Assembly: GCF_016860545.1 (NCBI RefSeq)
Contig: NZ_BNEB01000002.1
Coordinates: forward strand, 1,116,001-1,180,000
Source of the DNA: Streptomyces asoensis
GTDB taxonomy: Bacteria; Actinomycetota; Actinomycetes; Streptomycetales; Streptomycetaceae
DNA: 64,000 nt
Direction of reading: 5' to 3'
Both the position numbers and the translations under genes were made by a program. The notes under the pieces are model-generated. The model saw nothing but the letters and a program-made list of their open reading frames with translations. It was not told the origin of the DNA and ran no database searches. Below are positions 49,669 through 58,428 of this stretch, piece after piece (position 1 is the stretch's first letter; the number at the start of each line of letters is the position of its first letter).

Positions 49669-52455
49669 TCAGGGCTGGTACGTCGCCGCGCTCGCGGTGC
49701 TCACCGCCTTCGCCCCGTCGGCCGCGCCGAGCAGTCCCGCGGCCACCCAGGCGTCCACGACGGTCCGCACCCGTGCCACCAGTGCGGGCTTTCCGGCGAA
49801 GGGAGCCGCCGCCCAGACCTCGTCGAGCAGGGTGGTGCCGTCCGCCTTCGCCGGGTTGGCGACACCCGAGTCGGTGTTCCCGAACACGATCCGGGGCTCG
49901 GCCCGCCGCACGTAGGCGTGGGTCGGATCCTCGGTGCCCTCGAAGAAGGGGGCGAACTCCGTGCCGTCGAGAGTGAAGTGCAACGGCTTCCCGCTCACCG
50001 CGGTGAGGGACGGCAGCAGGTCGCCGGAGAGCGCCGCGTCGCGGTAGAGGCCGCACTTCAGGTACGTCGTCGCAAGGTCGCGGGCGACGAGGTTGACGGG
50101 GCCGAGGAACAGCGTCTGGAGGGCCGGGTCGTCGGCGGCCTTCTCCACCCGCAGCCGGAAGGGCATGGTCACGCGGACGACGTCACCGTCCCGCCAGGTC
50201 CGCGACACCGTGAAGTAGCTGCCGGGCACGGGTGTCCCGCCGGCCCTGCGCCCGTTGACCGTCACCTGGAAGCCGGCCGTCGCCCAGGACGGCACGCGCA
50301 GCCGCAGCGCGAAGGCGGCCGTGCGTCCCCGCACGGTGAGCGTGGTGCCCTGCTCGCGCGGGAAGTCGGTGCTCTGCGTGACGGTGACGCCCTTCTCGGC
50401 CCAGGTCAGCACGGACGGGCTGTAGAGGTTGACGTACAGCGCCCCGCCGTCGGCGGCCCTGAAGTACACCGAGTCCTGGTACTTGGTGGCGCTCTCCATG
50501 CCGGTGCCCTCGCAGCAGGTGGTGCCCTGCTTGGGCGTGTAGTCGCGCACATGGCCGGGTTCCAGCCCGATGAAGTACGTGACCAGCGGCTTCTCCGCGT
50601 CCGGGGCGTCCTGCCTGGAGCCGAGGACCTGGTTGAACAGGGTCCGCTCGTAGTAGTCCATGTAGGCGGGGTCCTGCTCGTGGAAGAAGAGCGTCCGGCT
50701 CAGCTTGAGCATGTTGTACGCGCAGCACGTCTCGGCGGTGCTCGCGCCGATCGTCCCCGCGATGACGTCGCGCGCCTTCCAGAACTCGCCCGTGCTCGTG
50801 CCGCCGATGCCGTACATGCGGTGCGGTACGACCATCCGCCAGAAGTTCTTCGCGGCGGTGAAGTAGCGCGTCTCGCCCGTCGCGTCGTACAGCCGCACCA
50901 GACCGGTGAAGATCGGGATGTGCTGGTTGGCGTGCAGTCCGTCGAGGGTGTCGGTGTCGGCCGCGCAGGCGTCGATGAGCTTGTCGAGGTCGAACAGCTT
51001 GGCCAGCGCGAGGTGTTCGGCCTTGCCGGACAGTGCGTGCAGATCGCAGATCGCCTCGACGATGCCGCCGAACTCACCGCTGGAGAAGAGGCCCCACATG
51101 CGCTGGAGCGTGGCGTCGGGCAGCTTCGACAGCCGGGAGTACATCCAGTCGCCCATGCCGGACGCCAGGTCGAGCGCCCGGTCGTCGTCGGTGGCGAGGT
51201 GGGCGTCCAGCAGTCCCCTAAGGATCTTGTGGGCGGTGTAGTAGGGCGCCCACACCTTGGTGTAGTCGCTGCCCGTCATGGACTCCAGCTGGATGAACTG
51301 GGTCTCCGGGTACGCCGCGAGGAACCCTGGATGACTCGGCCCGCCCCAGGTGCGGCGCAGGGTGGCGGTCAGGCCGCGGCCCGAGGCGTCCGCGAACGTG
51401 CTCCCCGAGGTCTCGTCGAAGGCGTACGAGACGAGGTCGCCGGTGGCCCGGCCGCTCTGGAGGGCGGTGACCTCGGCGGCGGTCAGCGCGCGCGACCAGG
51501 CGTCGAAGCCGCCGAAGGCGCCCGCGAAGACGGGGTCGGAGGCGTAGTGGGACCGGCCGAGCCAGTGACCGGTGAGGGTGCCGAGGGCGGCCGGGGTGAG
51601 GGTCATCGCGGTGTTGCGCGCCACGGCCGTGCCGTTCACGTACAGGGTGCCCGTGCCCCCGCCGAGGGTCACCGCGAGATGGCTCCACTGGTTCAGGGGC
51701 AGCGCGGCCGTCCCCTCGAGTCCCTGCTCCGCGCCCGCTCCGCCGGTCGTGACGGCGAACCGGGGCACCCCGCGCGCGTTGCGGGAGGCCAGGTACAGGT
51801 AGCGGGTCGTGTCGTTGCCGAAGTCGAGGATCCGCGTCCAGGCGGCGTCGTGCGTGGGCTTCACCCAGGCGGCGAGGGTGACCTCGGTGGCGGCGCCGAG
51901 CACGCCGGACGGCAGGTCGACGTACCGGTAGGAGCCGCGGACGTGCTCCACGGCCGTACCGGACCTGCCCTCGGTGGTCAGCACCACGGGCTCGTGCCGC
52001 AGCGCCTCGCGCACCTGGGTCAGGGCGCCGACCGCCGTGCCGATCCGGTCGGCGAACACCTGCTCGCCGGTGCTCGCGCAAGCCTGCGAGAGCATCGTCA
52101 GGAAGTGACCCGTGTAGTGGCCGCGGAGATTGCCGTTGGCCTCCCCGTCCAGGCCTTCCCAGCCCCCGGGGGCGACCGCGCCGAGTGTGGAGAGACCGGC
52201 GTTGGCGCGGAAGACCTGGAGGAGCCGGTTCACGTCGTATCCGCGGGCGTGGTCGAGCATCAGCTGCCGCTTCGCGCCGAAGACGCCGGGGCCGAGTGCG
52301 ACGTCCCCGAGGCCGAAGGGCAGGAGGGTCCAGGCGGCCGGGGGCGGGAGCGTGGCCGCGCGGGCTTCGGCGCCGGCCGCGGCGGGGAGCGCGGGAACGG
52401 CCGCCGCGAGCATCGCGCTGCGCAGGAGGGTGCGTCGGGTGAGGGGCGGTGCCAT
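49669..52455 (-). CDS. Tat-exported GH127 beta-L-arabinofuranosidase with inserted LamG domain
   Basis: A 928-residue secreted enzyme. The signal is a Tat signal (TRRTLLRSAMLAAA, cleavage about 30-33). The GH127 catalytic domain starts at about 50, is interrupted at about 155-370 by a LamG/concanavalin-like domain, and continues with the (alpha/alpha)6 barrel. The metal-cysteine site of GH127 is present: AETCCAYN gives E575 and C577, and TTCCEG gives C647 and C648, matching the Glu, Cys and Cys-Cys of HypBA1. It removes beta-L-arabinofuranose from plant glycans or hydroxyproline-rich proteins. RBS GAGGAG precedes the ATG. Confidence 0.9.
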   Translation of the reverse strand: MAPPLTRRTLLRSAMLAAAVPALPAAAGAEARAATLPPPAAWTLLPFGLGDVALGPGVFGAKRQLMLDHARGYDVNRLLQVFRANAGLSTLGAVAPGGWEGLDGEANGNLRGHYTGHFLTMLSQACASTGEQVFADRIGTAVGALTQVREALRHEPVVLTTEGRSGTAVEHVRGSYRYVDLPSGVLGAATEVTLAAWVKPTHDAAWTRILDFGNDTTRYLYLASRNARGVPRFAVTTGGAGAEQGLEGTAALPLNQWSHLAVTLGGGTGTLYVNGTAVARNTAMTLTPAALGTLTGHWLGRSHYASDPVFAGAFGGFDAWSRALTAAEVTALQSGRATGDLVSYAFDETSGSTFADASGRGLTATLRRTWGGPSHPGFLAAYPETQFIQLESMTGSDYTKVWAPYYTAHKILRGLLDAHLATDDDRALDLASGMGDWMYSRLSKLPDATLQRMWGLFSSGEFGGIVEAICDLHALSGKAEHLALAKLFDLDKLIDACAADTDTLDGLHANQHIPIFTGLVRLYDATGETRYFTAAKNFWRMVVPHRMYGIGGTSTGEFWKARDVIAGTIGASTAETCCAYNMLKLSRTLFFHEQDPAYMDYYERTLFNQVLGSRQDAPDAEKPLVTYFIGLEPGHVRDYTPKQGTTCCEGTGMESATKYQDSVYFRAADGGALYVNLYSPSVLTWAEKGVTVTQSTDFPREQGTTLTVRGRTAAFALRLRVPSWATAGFQVTVNGRRAGGTPVPGSYFTVSRTWRDGDVVRVTMPFRLRVEKAADDPALQTLFLGPVNLVARDLATTYLKCGLYRDAALSGDLLPSLTAVSGKPLHFTLDGTEFAPFFEGTEDPTHAYVRRAEPRIVFGNTDSGVANPAKADGTTLLDEVWAAAPFAGKPALVARVRTVVDAWVAAGLLGAADGAKAVSTASAATYQP

Positions 52456-52640
52456 GTGCTGCTCCTCGGGTCCACAGGTGGTCGGTACGGTGACCGGGCG
52501 GGTGATCGGACGGGTGACCGCCCCCGTTGTTCGATATCGCGAACAATGTGCGAACAGTCGACCAGACGTTAGAGGGGTGACGGTGGACCGTCAACGGTCC
52601 TGACGGGACGGAAAGTTGCGGACGTCCACCGGGCCCCGCC

Positions 52641-53117
52641 CTACTTCCCGGCCGCCCGCCCGATCGACTCCACCAGCGGCAGCACCCGGTGCGGCACGCG
52701 CTCGCGCAGTGCGACCTCGGTGCGGGTGCGGACCACGCCCGGCAGGCTGATCAGCGTCTGGATCACGTCCTCCAGGTGCGCGTTGTCCCGCGCCACGACC
52801 CGGGTGAGGAGATCGCCGCCGCCGGTGATGGAGAACGCCTCCATGATCTCCGGTACGGCGGCCAGCGCGTCGCCCACGTCGTCGAGATGTCCCTGGGTCA
52901 CCTCGATGTGCACGAACGCGAGCACCGGATGACCCAGCGCGGCGGGTGAGAGGGAGGGGGCGGTGCCGGTGATGACGCCGTCGCGCTCCAGTCGGTCCAG
53001 CCGGGCCTGGAGCGTGCCGCGCGCCACGCCGAGCAGTCGGGCGTACTCGCGCACGCTCGTCCTCGGCTGCTCGAGCAGCAGGCGCAGGATGCGGGTGTCC
53101 AGTTCGTCCACGGCCAT
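52641..53117 (-). CDS. Lrp/AsnC-family transcriptional regulator
   Basis: A 158-residue Lrp/AsnC protein: winged helix MAVDELDTRILRLLLEQPRTSVREYARLLGVARGTLQARLDRLERDGVI (1-50) and a RAM ligand-binding domain with GHPVLAFVHIEV and ITGGGDLLTRVVARDNAHLEDVIQTLISLPGVVRTRTEVAL. Such proteins sense amino acids or related metabolites. The start is at 53117 after GGAGG; the frame is open upstream without family sequence. It is divergent from a FUSC transporter, with two similar operator sites between them. Confidence 0.94.
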   Translation of the reverse strand: MAVDELDTRILRLLLEQPRTSVREYARLLGVARGTLQARLDRLERDGVITGTAPSLSPAALGHPVLAFVHIEVTQGHLDDVGDALAAVPEIMEAFSITGGGDLLTRVVARDNAHLEDVIQTLISLPGVVRTRTEVALRERVPHRVLPLVESIGRAAGK

Positions 53118-53153
53118 CCGGCGGGCCTCCTCGCGCGTTCGTGATCGGCGCCG

Positions 53154-53172
53154 ACTGTACCAATGGCCCAGC
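53154..53172. promoter_or_regulatory. Probable Lrp/AsnC operator 1
   Basis: The 19-mer ACTGTACCAATGGCCCAGC, 37 bases before the Lrp start, matches 16 of 19 positions of the perfect palindrome at 53264. Position near the regulator start suggests autoregulation. Confidence 0.65.
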
Positions 53173-53263
53173 GCGGCGGGCGGGACGCGCGCCACCGGTC
53201 GCGGGGGAGCCGTCGCACACGGTGGGCCGTTGGCCGGCTGAGGGCGGAGCGGTGTCGCCGATG

Positions 53264-53282
53264 ACTGGGCCAATGGCCCAGT
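53264..53282. promoter_or_regulatory. Probable Lrp/AsnC operator 2 (perfect palindrome)
   Basis: The sequence ACTGGGCCAATGGCCCAGT is a perfect inverted repeat of 9-bp arms around one base. It lies 110 bases from operator 1 (same register on the helix) and upstream of the FUSC gene, so one regulator complex could bridge both sites. Confidence 0.7.
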
Positions 53283-53324
53283 GGGATCGGGTCCTGTTGA
53301 ACCACCGGCCGCACGGATGCTCAA

Positions 53325-54929
53325 ATGGCGGAGTCGATGGCGCTGCGGACCTCCGCGGCGCCTTTTTCATGTGCCCGCGGTGGCGGGACGCCGGGGTGGG
53401 GAAAGGGCGGGGCCGACTTGCTGAAGAGGGCGTTCGTGGCACCGGATCCGGGACGGGTGCGACTGCGGTTCGCGTCCCGGGCCGTGCTCGGCATCGGACT
53501 GGCCGTGGCGTCGTGCGGTCTGACCGGGCACTCGCTGGTGGCGACGATCACCGGGGGGCTGGCCGCGCTGCTCGCGCTCTTCACCGTCACGGACGCGACG
53601 GTGCGCGACCAGGCCGTGACCACCGCGCTGCTGCCCGCCGCCGGTCTGCCCGTACTGACCCTCGCGGCCTTCCTGCACGCCGTGCCCGCCGCCCGGGACG
53701 CCGCCTTCCTCGCCGTCGTGGGTGTCGGTGTCTACGCCAGGCGCTGGGGACCGCGGGGACACTCGCTCGGGGTGTTCGCGTTCATGACGTTCTTCGCCGC
53801 CCAGTTCCTGCACACCGTCCCCGACCGGCTGCCCGGGCTTGCCTCCGCCGTCCTGCTGTCGGTCGCCACGGCGGCCGCGGTGCGCTTCGGGGTGTGGCCC
53901 TACGAACGACACCTGCCTGCCCCGGCGGCCGTCGCCCCGCCGGCCGACGGGACGGGGCTGGCGCGGATCACCACGCGGCAGGCGGTCCAGGCGACGGTCG
54001 GCGCCGGGTTCGCCCTGGTCGTCGGCCAGGCCCTGTCGGACCAGCGGTGGTACTGGGCCGTCGGCGCCACCTGGTGGGTGTTCGTGAACACCACCTCGCG
54101 CGGCGAGACCCTCGTCCGCGGATTCCGGCGGTTCCTCGGAACCGTCCTCGGGATCGTGCTGGGCCTGGCCGTCGCCCTGCCCCTGCACGGGGAGCCGGTC
54201 GCGACCGCCACCGTCGTGGCGGCCGGCGTCTTCGGGATCTTCTACACCGCCGCCGTGTCGTACACCTGGATGATGCTCTCCGTCACCGTCATGGCGAGCG
54301 CGCTGTACGGCCTGCTCGGCCTGCTCGACCCGGCGCTGCTCGCCCTGCGGGTGACCGAGACGGCCGTCGGCGCCCTGGGGGCGGTGCTCGCGGTGCTGCT
54401 GGTGCTGCCGGTGACCACCCACTCCGTCACCGACGCCTGGGTGGAACGCGCCCTGCGCTGCGTGCACGTGTGCACCGCCGAGGCCGCCGCCCGGCTCGCG
54501 GGCTCCGCGACGGCCGACCCGGCCGGGCGGGTGGCCGAACTCGAGCAGATCCTCGCCCGGGTCCGGCTGTCCCTGGCGCCGCTCGTCCACCCGCTCAGCC
54601 CGCTGCCGGCCCGCAAGGGCCGGGCCCGGCACGTGTTGGCGCTGCTCGACGACTGCGCCCGTGAGGTGCGCGGACTCGCCTCGGTCGCCGCCGACCCCGA
54701 GGCGTCCCACGACACGCGGCTCGTCGCCGCCTGCTGGCGGGTGGAGGCCGCCGTCGAGGCGCTCACCGCACCGCGGGCGGGCGGACGGACCGACCCGGCG
54801 CTCACCGCCGTCGCGTCGTCCGCCGCCGTGTCCGAGCCGGTGCTGCTCCATCTGCACGCCCTGGAGCGTGCCCTGCTCGAACTCGCCGGACCCCTGCGCG
54901 GCTCGGGACGCGTGTCGATCGGCGCCTGA
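53325..54929 (+). CDS. FUSC-family (fusaric acid resistance/aromatic acid exporter) membrane protein
   Basis: A protein of up to 534 residues with two membrane-helix bundles (about 48-170 and 215-370 of the longest form), each of FUSC/ArAE type, for example SLVATITGGLAALLALFTVTDATVRDQ and WAVGATWWVFVNTTSRGETLVRGFRRFLGTVLGIVLGL, followed by a cytoplasmic helical domain. The family exports aromatic acids or similar anions. The start is uncertain: ATG at 53325 gives a weakly conserved 31-residue lead, while TTG at 53418 follows aagggcggggcc. It is divergent from an Lrp regulator that probably controls it. Confidence 0.85.
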   Translation: MAESMALRTSAAPFSCARGGGTPGWGKGGADLLKRAFVAPDPGRVRLRFASRAVLGIGLAVASCGLTGHSLVATITGGLAALLALFTVTDATVRDQAVTTALLPAAGLPVLTLAAFLHAVPAARDAAFLAVVGVGVYARRWGPRGHSLGVFAFMTFFAAQFLHTVPDRLPGLASAVLLSVATAAAVRFGVWPYERHLPAPAAVAPPADGTGLARITTRQAVQATVGAGFALVVGQALSDQRWYWAVGATWWVFVNTTSRGETLVRGFRRFLGTVLGIVLGLAVALPLHGEPVATATVVAAGVFGIFYTAAVSYTWMMLSVTVMASALYGLLGLLDPALLALRVTETAVGALGAVLAVLLVLPVTTHSVTDAWVERALRCVHVCTAEAAARLAGSATADPAGRVAELEQILARVRLSLAPLVHPLSPLPARKGRARHVLALLDDCAREVRGLASVAADPEASHDTRLVAACWRVEAAVEALTAPRAGGRTDPALTAVASSAAVSEPVLLHLHALERALLELAGPLRGSGRVSIGA

Positions 54930-54958
54930 CCGGAAGCCCCGACCGGCCCTCCCCGCCG

Positions 54959-54996
54959 GGGCGCGGCGGCCATCCGGCCCGGGTGGCGCCGCGCCC
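54959..54996 (+). terminator. Possible hairpin terminator after the FUSC gene
   Basis: An inverted repeat of 10-bp arms (gggcgcggcg / cgccgcgccc) with an 18-base loop lies 30 bases after the FUSC stop and just before the DasR-like site. The long loop makes it a weak call. Confidence 0.4.
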
Positions 54997-55009
54997 GCGG
55001 CAGAGCGTG

Positions 55010-55025
55010 CCTGGTCTAGACCGCT
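55010..55025. promoter_or_regulatory. DasR-like operator (dre) upstream of the lactonase gene
   Basis: The 16-mer CCTGGTCTAGACCGCT agrees at 14 of 16 positions with the consensus dre ACTGGTCTAGACCACT bound by the GntR regulator DasR in Streptomyces, including the complete GGTCTAGACC core. It lies 72 bases before the GTG start of the lactonase gene, a normal promoter distance. Confidence 0.7.
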
Positions 55026-55097
55026 CGTGATCGGCTGCTACCGTCACCCCGAGCAGCAGCGTGAGCAGCGGCAGCGGCGACCCGGGAGGGGACAGCG

Positions 55098-56138
55098 GTG
55101 GCAGACCTCGGCGGCAGGCGACGGCGGGCGTTCATCGGCTCTTTCACGGCGGCCGGAGGGCCCGGGATCGTGGCCGCGGCCGTGGACCCGGCCGACGGCG
55201 CGCTGACCGTCCTGGGCAGCGTGAACGGCGTCCCCGACCCCTCCTACCTGGCCCTCTCCGCCGCCGGGGACACGCTCTACGCGGTCAGCGAGACGGCGGA
55301 CGGCGCCGTGGTCGCCTACCGGGTGACGGGCGACGCCCCCGAACAGGCCGGGCCGCCCGTGCCCGTCGGCGGCAGCGGCCCCACCCACCTCAGCGTGTTC
55401 GACGGGCACGTCCTCACCGCCAACTACGGCTCCGGGAGCGTCACCGCCGTACCGGTCCGACCCGACGGCACCCTGGCCCGGGTGGCGTCCGGCGTCCTGC
55501 GGCACACCGGCTCGGGCCCGCACACGCGGCGCCAGCAGGCGCCGCACGCCCACCAGGTGCAGCCCGACCCGAGCGGCCGCTGGGCGGTCAGCGTGGACCT
55601 CGGCACCGACTCCGTCCGGGTATGCGCCCTGCGCGACGGCGCGCCCGTCCTGCACCGGGAGCACGCGCTGCGGCCCGGCTCCGGACCGCGCCACCTGGCC
55701 TTCCACCCGAACGGCACCCACGCGTACGTGGTCAACGAACTCACCCCGACCGTCACCGTCTGCCGCTGGGACGCCTCGGACGGCTCCCTGAAACCGCTGG
55801 CCGAGGCCCCCGTGCTGCCCGGCGCGCCGGCCGGGGACGCCTACCCCTCGGGCCTGGCCGTCTCGCACGACGGCCGGTTCGTGTGGACCGCCACCCGGGG
55901 CGAGGACGTGATCTCCGTCTTCGCCGTGGAGGGCGGGGGAGAGGCCCTGCGGCTCGTCGGAACCGTGTCCTGCGCCGGACACTGGCCCCGCGCCGTCGCC
56001 CGGTCCGGCGGGTACCTCTACGTCGCGAACGAACGCTCGGGCGACGTCACCTGGTTCACCCTCGACCCGGAGACGGGCCTGCCGCGCAGAGCCGGCGCGA
56101 TCCCGGTCCCCGCGGCCTCCTGCGTGGTCCTGGACTGA
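55098..56138 (+). CDS. Seven-bladed-propeller lactonase (6-phosphogluconolactonase-like, Pgl family)
   Basis: A 346-residue cytoplasmic beta-propeller of the lactonase/Pgl family: repeated blades such as YLALSAAGDTLYAVSE, HAHQVQPDPSGRWAVSVDLGTDSVRVC, PRHLAFHPNGTHAYVVNEL and YPSGLAVSHDGRFVWTATRGEDVISVF. In E. coli the family member hydrolyses 6-phosphogluconolactone; for this subfamily the lactone is not certain. The GTG start follows GGGAGGGGACAGCG. A DasR-like site upstream suggests a link to aminosugar control, which fits the GlcNAc-kinase-like gene nearby. Confidence 0.88.
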   Translation: MADLGGRRRRAFIGSFTAAGGPGIVAAAVDPADGALTVLGSVNGVPDPSYLALSAAGDTLYAVSETADGAVVAYRVTGDAPEQAGPPVPVGGSGPTHLSVFDGHVLTANYGSGSVTAVPVRPDGTLARVASGVLRHTGSGPHTRRQQAPHAHQVQPDPSGRWAVSVDLGTDSVRVCALRDGAPVLHREHALRPGSGPRHLAFHPNGTHAYVVNELTPTVTVCRWDASDGSLKPLAEAPVLPGAPAGDAYPSGLAVSHDGRFVWTATRGEDVISVFAVEGGGEALRLVGTVSCAGHWPRAVARSGGYLYVANERSGDVTWFTLDPETGLPRRAGAIPVPAASCVVLD

Positions 56139-56199
56139 ATCCCCCCGGACGGCCGCCGACAGCGCCCGCGCACGGGTCCGTCCGGCCGCCGGGGTGACG

Positions 56200-56234
56200 C
56201 GAAGGGCCCGCTCCGCAGTGGAGCGGGCCCTTCG
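56200..56234. terminator. Bidirectional terminator between lactonase and CbiX-like genes
   Basis: A perfect 15-bp stem (cgaagggcccgctcc / ggagcgggcccttcg) with a five-base loop lies between the convergent lactonase and CbiX-like genes, 61 and 24 bases from their stops. Confidence 0.9.
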
Positions 56235-56258
56235 TCCGTACGTGCGTCCTGACAGCGG

Positions 56259-57182
56259 CTAGCGGACCGGCGCGCCCTGGGGCTGCGGCGGTGCGATGCC
56301 GAGGGCGGTCGTGTACTTGGCCAGCGCGAGCTTGCCGATGGCCGGGTAGGGGCCGAGCGCCTCCGCGGCGGCGCAGCCGGCTTCCCGGGCGGCCTCCTCG
56401 ATCAGCGTGGCGTCGATCTCCGGGCCGATCAGGTACGGCGCCAGGGCCAGCTGCTGCGAGCCCGAGGAACGCAGCTGCTCGGCGACGGAGGCGATGGAAC
56501 CCTCCTGGTCGAGCGCCGCGGCCATCACCGGCACGGCGAGGCGCGCGGCGAGCAGCATGCCGGTGATCCCGGCGGCCTGGACGGCCTCCTCGCCGCCCAC
56601 GGAGGCGAGGATGATGCCGTCCGCGGCGGTGGCCACGGTGAACAGCCGGGCGCGGTCGGCGCGGGCGAGGCCGGCCTCGGACAGCCGCACGTGCAGCGCC
56701 TCGGCGAGCAGCGGGTGCGGGCCGAGCACATCGGTCAGCTCGGCCGCGATCCGGCTCTCCATGACGGCCTGGCGGACCTGGCGCAGCAGCGCGCTGTCCG
56801 GACCGGCCAGCAGCGGCACGACCACGGCGACGGGACCGTCGGGCTCCTTGACGTCCAGACCGGCGGCACGGGCCTGCTCGAAGCGGGCGGTGCGCTCCTC
56901 GGCGGCGTGCGTCAGGACGGACGGGAGGGTCGGGAAGTCGGTGTCGTCCCCGTCGAGGTAACCGATACGCGCGTCCAGGCCGGGCAGCTCGGAGCGGGCG
57001 ATGCTCACGATCTCCTCGGCGAGGCCACGGGTCGCGGCGCTCGGTCGGCCCGGCACCGCGAGGACGAGCGCGGGCGCGCCCTCGGGAGCCGCCAACGGCT
57101 CGGGTCGGCGGTGCCGCCCGGGCTGGCGAGGCCGCGGCATTCGTACTGGCAGGCCGGACGCGGGCCCAGTGGGGGAGCTCAT
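56259..57182 (-). CDS. CbiX/SirB-like protein (sirohydrochlorin chelatase family) lacking the usual catalytic histidines
   Basis: A 307-residue two-domain CbiX-like protein. The fold is recognisable: LDARIGYLDGDDTDFPTLPSVL, GPVAVVVPLLAGPDSALLRQVRQAVMES, then a repeat with LAPYLIGPEIDATLIEEAAREAGC. Active chelatases have HGSR at the first strand and a His in the GYHVxxD loop; here the first position reads VPGRPSAATRG (43-53) and the second LLAGPDSALLRQVR. Both metal-binding His are missing, so chelatase activity is doubtful. The start at 57182 matches the family; the preceding 200 bases are a long AT-richer upstream region without an obvious riboswitch. Confidence 0.8.
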   Translation of the reverse strand: MSSPTGPASGLPVRMPRPRQPGRHRRPEPLAAPEGAPALVLAVPGRPSAATRGLAEEIVSIARSELPGLDARIGYLDGDDTDFPTLPSVLTHAAEERTARFEQARAAGLDVKEPDGPVAVVVPLLAGPDSALLRQVRQAVMESRIAAELTDVLGPHPLLAEALHVRLSEAGLARADRARLFTVATAADGIILASVGGEEAVQAAGITGMLLAARLAVPVMAAALDQEGSIASVAEQLRSSGSQQLALAPYLIGPEIDATLIEEAAREAGCAAAEALGPYPAIGKLALAKYTTALGIAPPQPQGAPVR

Positions 57183-57381
57183 GGCGACGCATGTTACTGG
57201 CTTCCTGGGCTCCCCTGTTCGGGGAGGGTGCACGTGAGCGGTATCCGTCCGGTTTTGTCTGATGAGTTACGTACGGATCAGAAGTGATCAGCGTGTTTTC
57301 CAGGTGACTTGCCCGCGGAGGGGTGAATCCACCTTTTGGGGCATGACGTACGTTCCCTACGCACGATGCATCAGTCGGGCT

Positions 57382-58428
57382 TCAGCCGGGGCGAGTCACC
57401 GACAGCAGCCTCTCCTCGCCCGGCAGGACGAGCGTGCCGGTGGCCAGTGCGGTGGCGATCCGTACCGCGCCCTCCAGCGGATCGCCTTCGGCGGGCACGC
57501 GCCGGGCGTGCGGCAGGCGTGCCGCCAGTTCCTCCGCCAAGGGGACGAGCAGGGTGTCGCCCAGTTCGAGCAGGCCACCGGTGAAGGCGATCTCGGGTTC
57601 CCCGTCGGCCGGGCACACGGCGGCGGCCGACTCGGCCAGGTGACGTGCCGCCGTGCGCAGGATGCCGTCGGCGACCGCGTCCTTTCGTGCGCAGGCGGCC
57701 ACGAGGGGCGCGAAGGAGGCGAGGACGGCGGGGCGGTCCGGACGCGGGTAGAGCAGGGCGGGCAGCCCGGTCATCGGCCCGAACCGTTCCTCGGCCCGCA
57801 CCAGAAGGGCGGTGGATCCGCCGGCCCGGCCGTCGTACGCGCGCAGGGCCGCCTCCAGTCCGGCCCGCCCGATCCAGGCGCCGCTTCCGCAGTCGCCCAG
57901 CAGATGGCCCCAGCCGTCCGCCCGCCGCCAGGTCTTCAGGTCGGTGCCGATCGCGACGACGCCCGTGCCCGCGGCCACCACGGCGCCGGGCCGCGGACCG
58001 AGCGCGCCGGCGTAGGCGGTGACGGCGTCGGCGGCCAGCGCGACCTCACGCACCCCGAACTCCCGTGCCAGGGCACCCGGCAGTTCGGCGCGCAGCGCGT
58101 CCCCCAACGTGCCGAAGCCCGCCGCGCCCACCACCGCCGTGACCGGGCGGCGGACGCCGGTCTCGTCGGACAACGCACGCACCAGCGGGGTCAGTCGGGC
58201 CATCAGATGCTCGGGGTCGATGCCCCGCGGGCCGGTACGGACCGGCACCGCGGACGCCCGCCGGGCCGGCGCACCACGTGCGACGGTCCCCAGCGCGACC
58301 CGCAGACCCGAACCGCCCGAATCCACGGCGAGGATGCCGTCCTGGCCGTGCCCGCCGTCCCGGCCGTCGTGACGACCGTGGCCCGTGCCGACCCGTGCGT
58401 CGGATCCCGGGCCGGCATCGGCGGTCAC
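57382..58428 (-). CDS. BadF/BadG/BcrA/BcrD-type kinase, N-acetylglucosamine kinase-like
   Basis: A 348-residue ASKHA-fold protein. Sequence marks are [16 protein letters not shown] (phosphate 1), [32 protein letters not shown] (phosphate 2) and [25 protein letters not shown], as in N-acetylglucosamine kinases of the BadF/BadG family, which convert GlcNAc to GlcNAc-6-P with ATP. The GTG start overlaps the stop of the uracil-DNA glycosylase gene (GTGA), implying coupled translation. Other sugar kinase substrates are possible. No DasR-like site lies before this operon. Confidence 0.87.
   Translation of the reverse strand: MTADAGPGSDARVGTGHGRHDGRDGGHGQDGILAVDSGGSGLRVALGTVARGAPARRASAVPVRTGPRGIDPEHLMARLTPLVRALSDETGVRRPVTAVVGAAGFGTLGDALRAELPGALAREFGVREVALAADAVTAYAGALGPRPGAVVAAGTGVVAIGTDLKTWRRADGWGHLLGDCGSGAWIGRAGLEAALRAYDGRAGGSTALLVRAEERFGPMTGLPALLYPRPDRPAVLASFAPLVAACARKDAVADGILRTAARHLAESAAAVCPADGEPEIAFTGGLLELGDTLLVPLAEELAARLPHARRVPAEGDPLEGAVRIATALATGTLVLPGEERLLSVTRPG

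Noticed and set aside
57183..57381. A possible cobalamin riboswitch upstream of the CbiX-like gene
   Set aside because: The region is AT-richer and contains small palindromes, but I could not find the B12-box or the conserved core of a cobalamin riboswitch on the minus strand.
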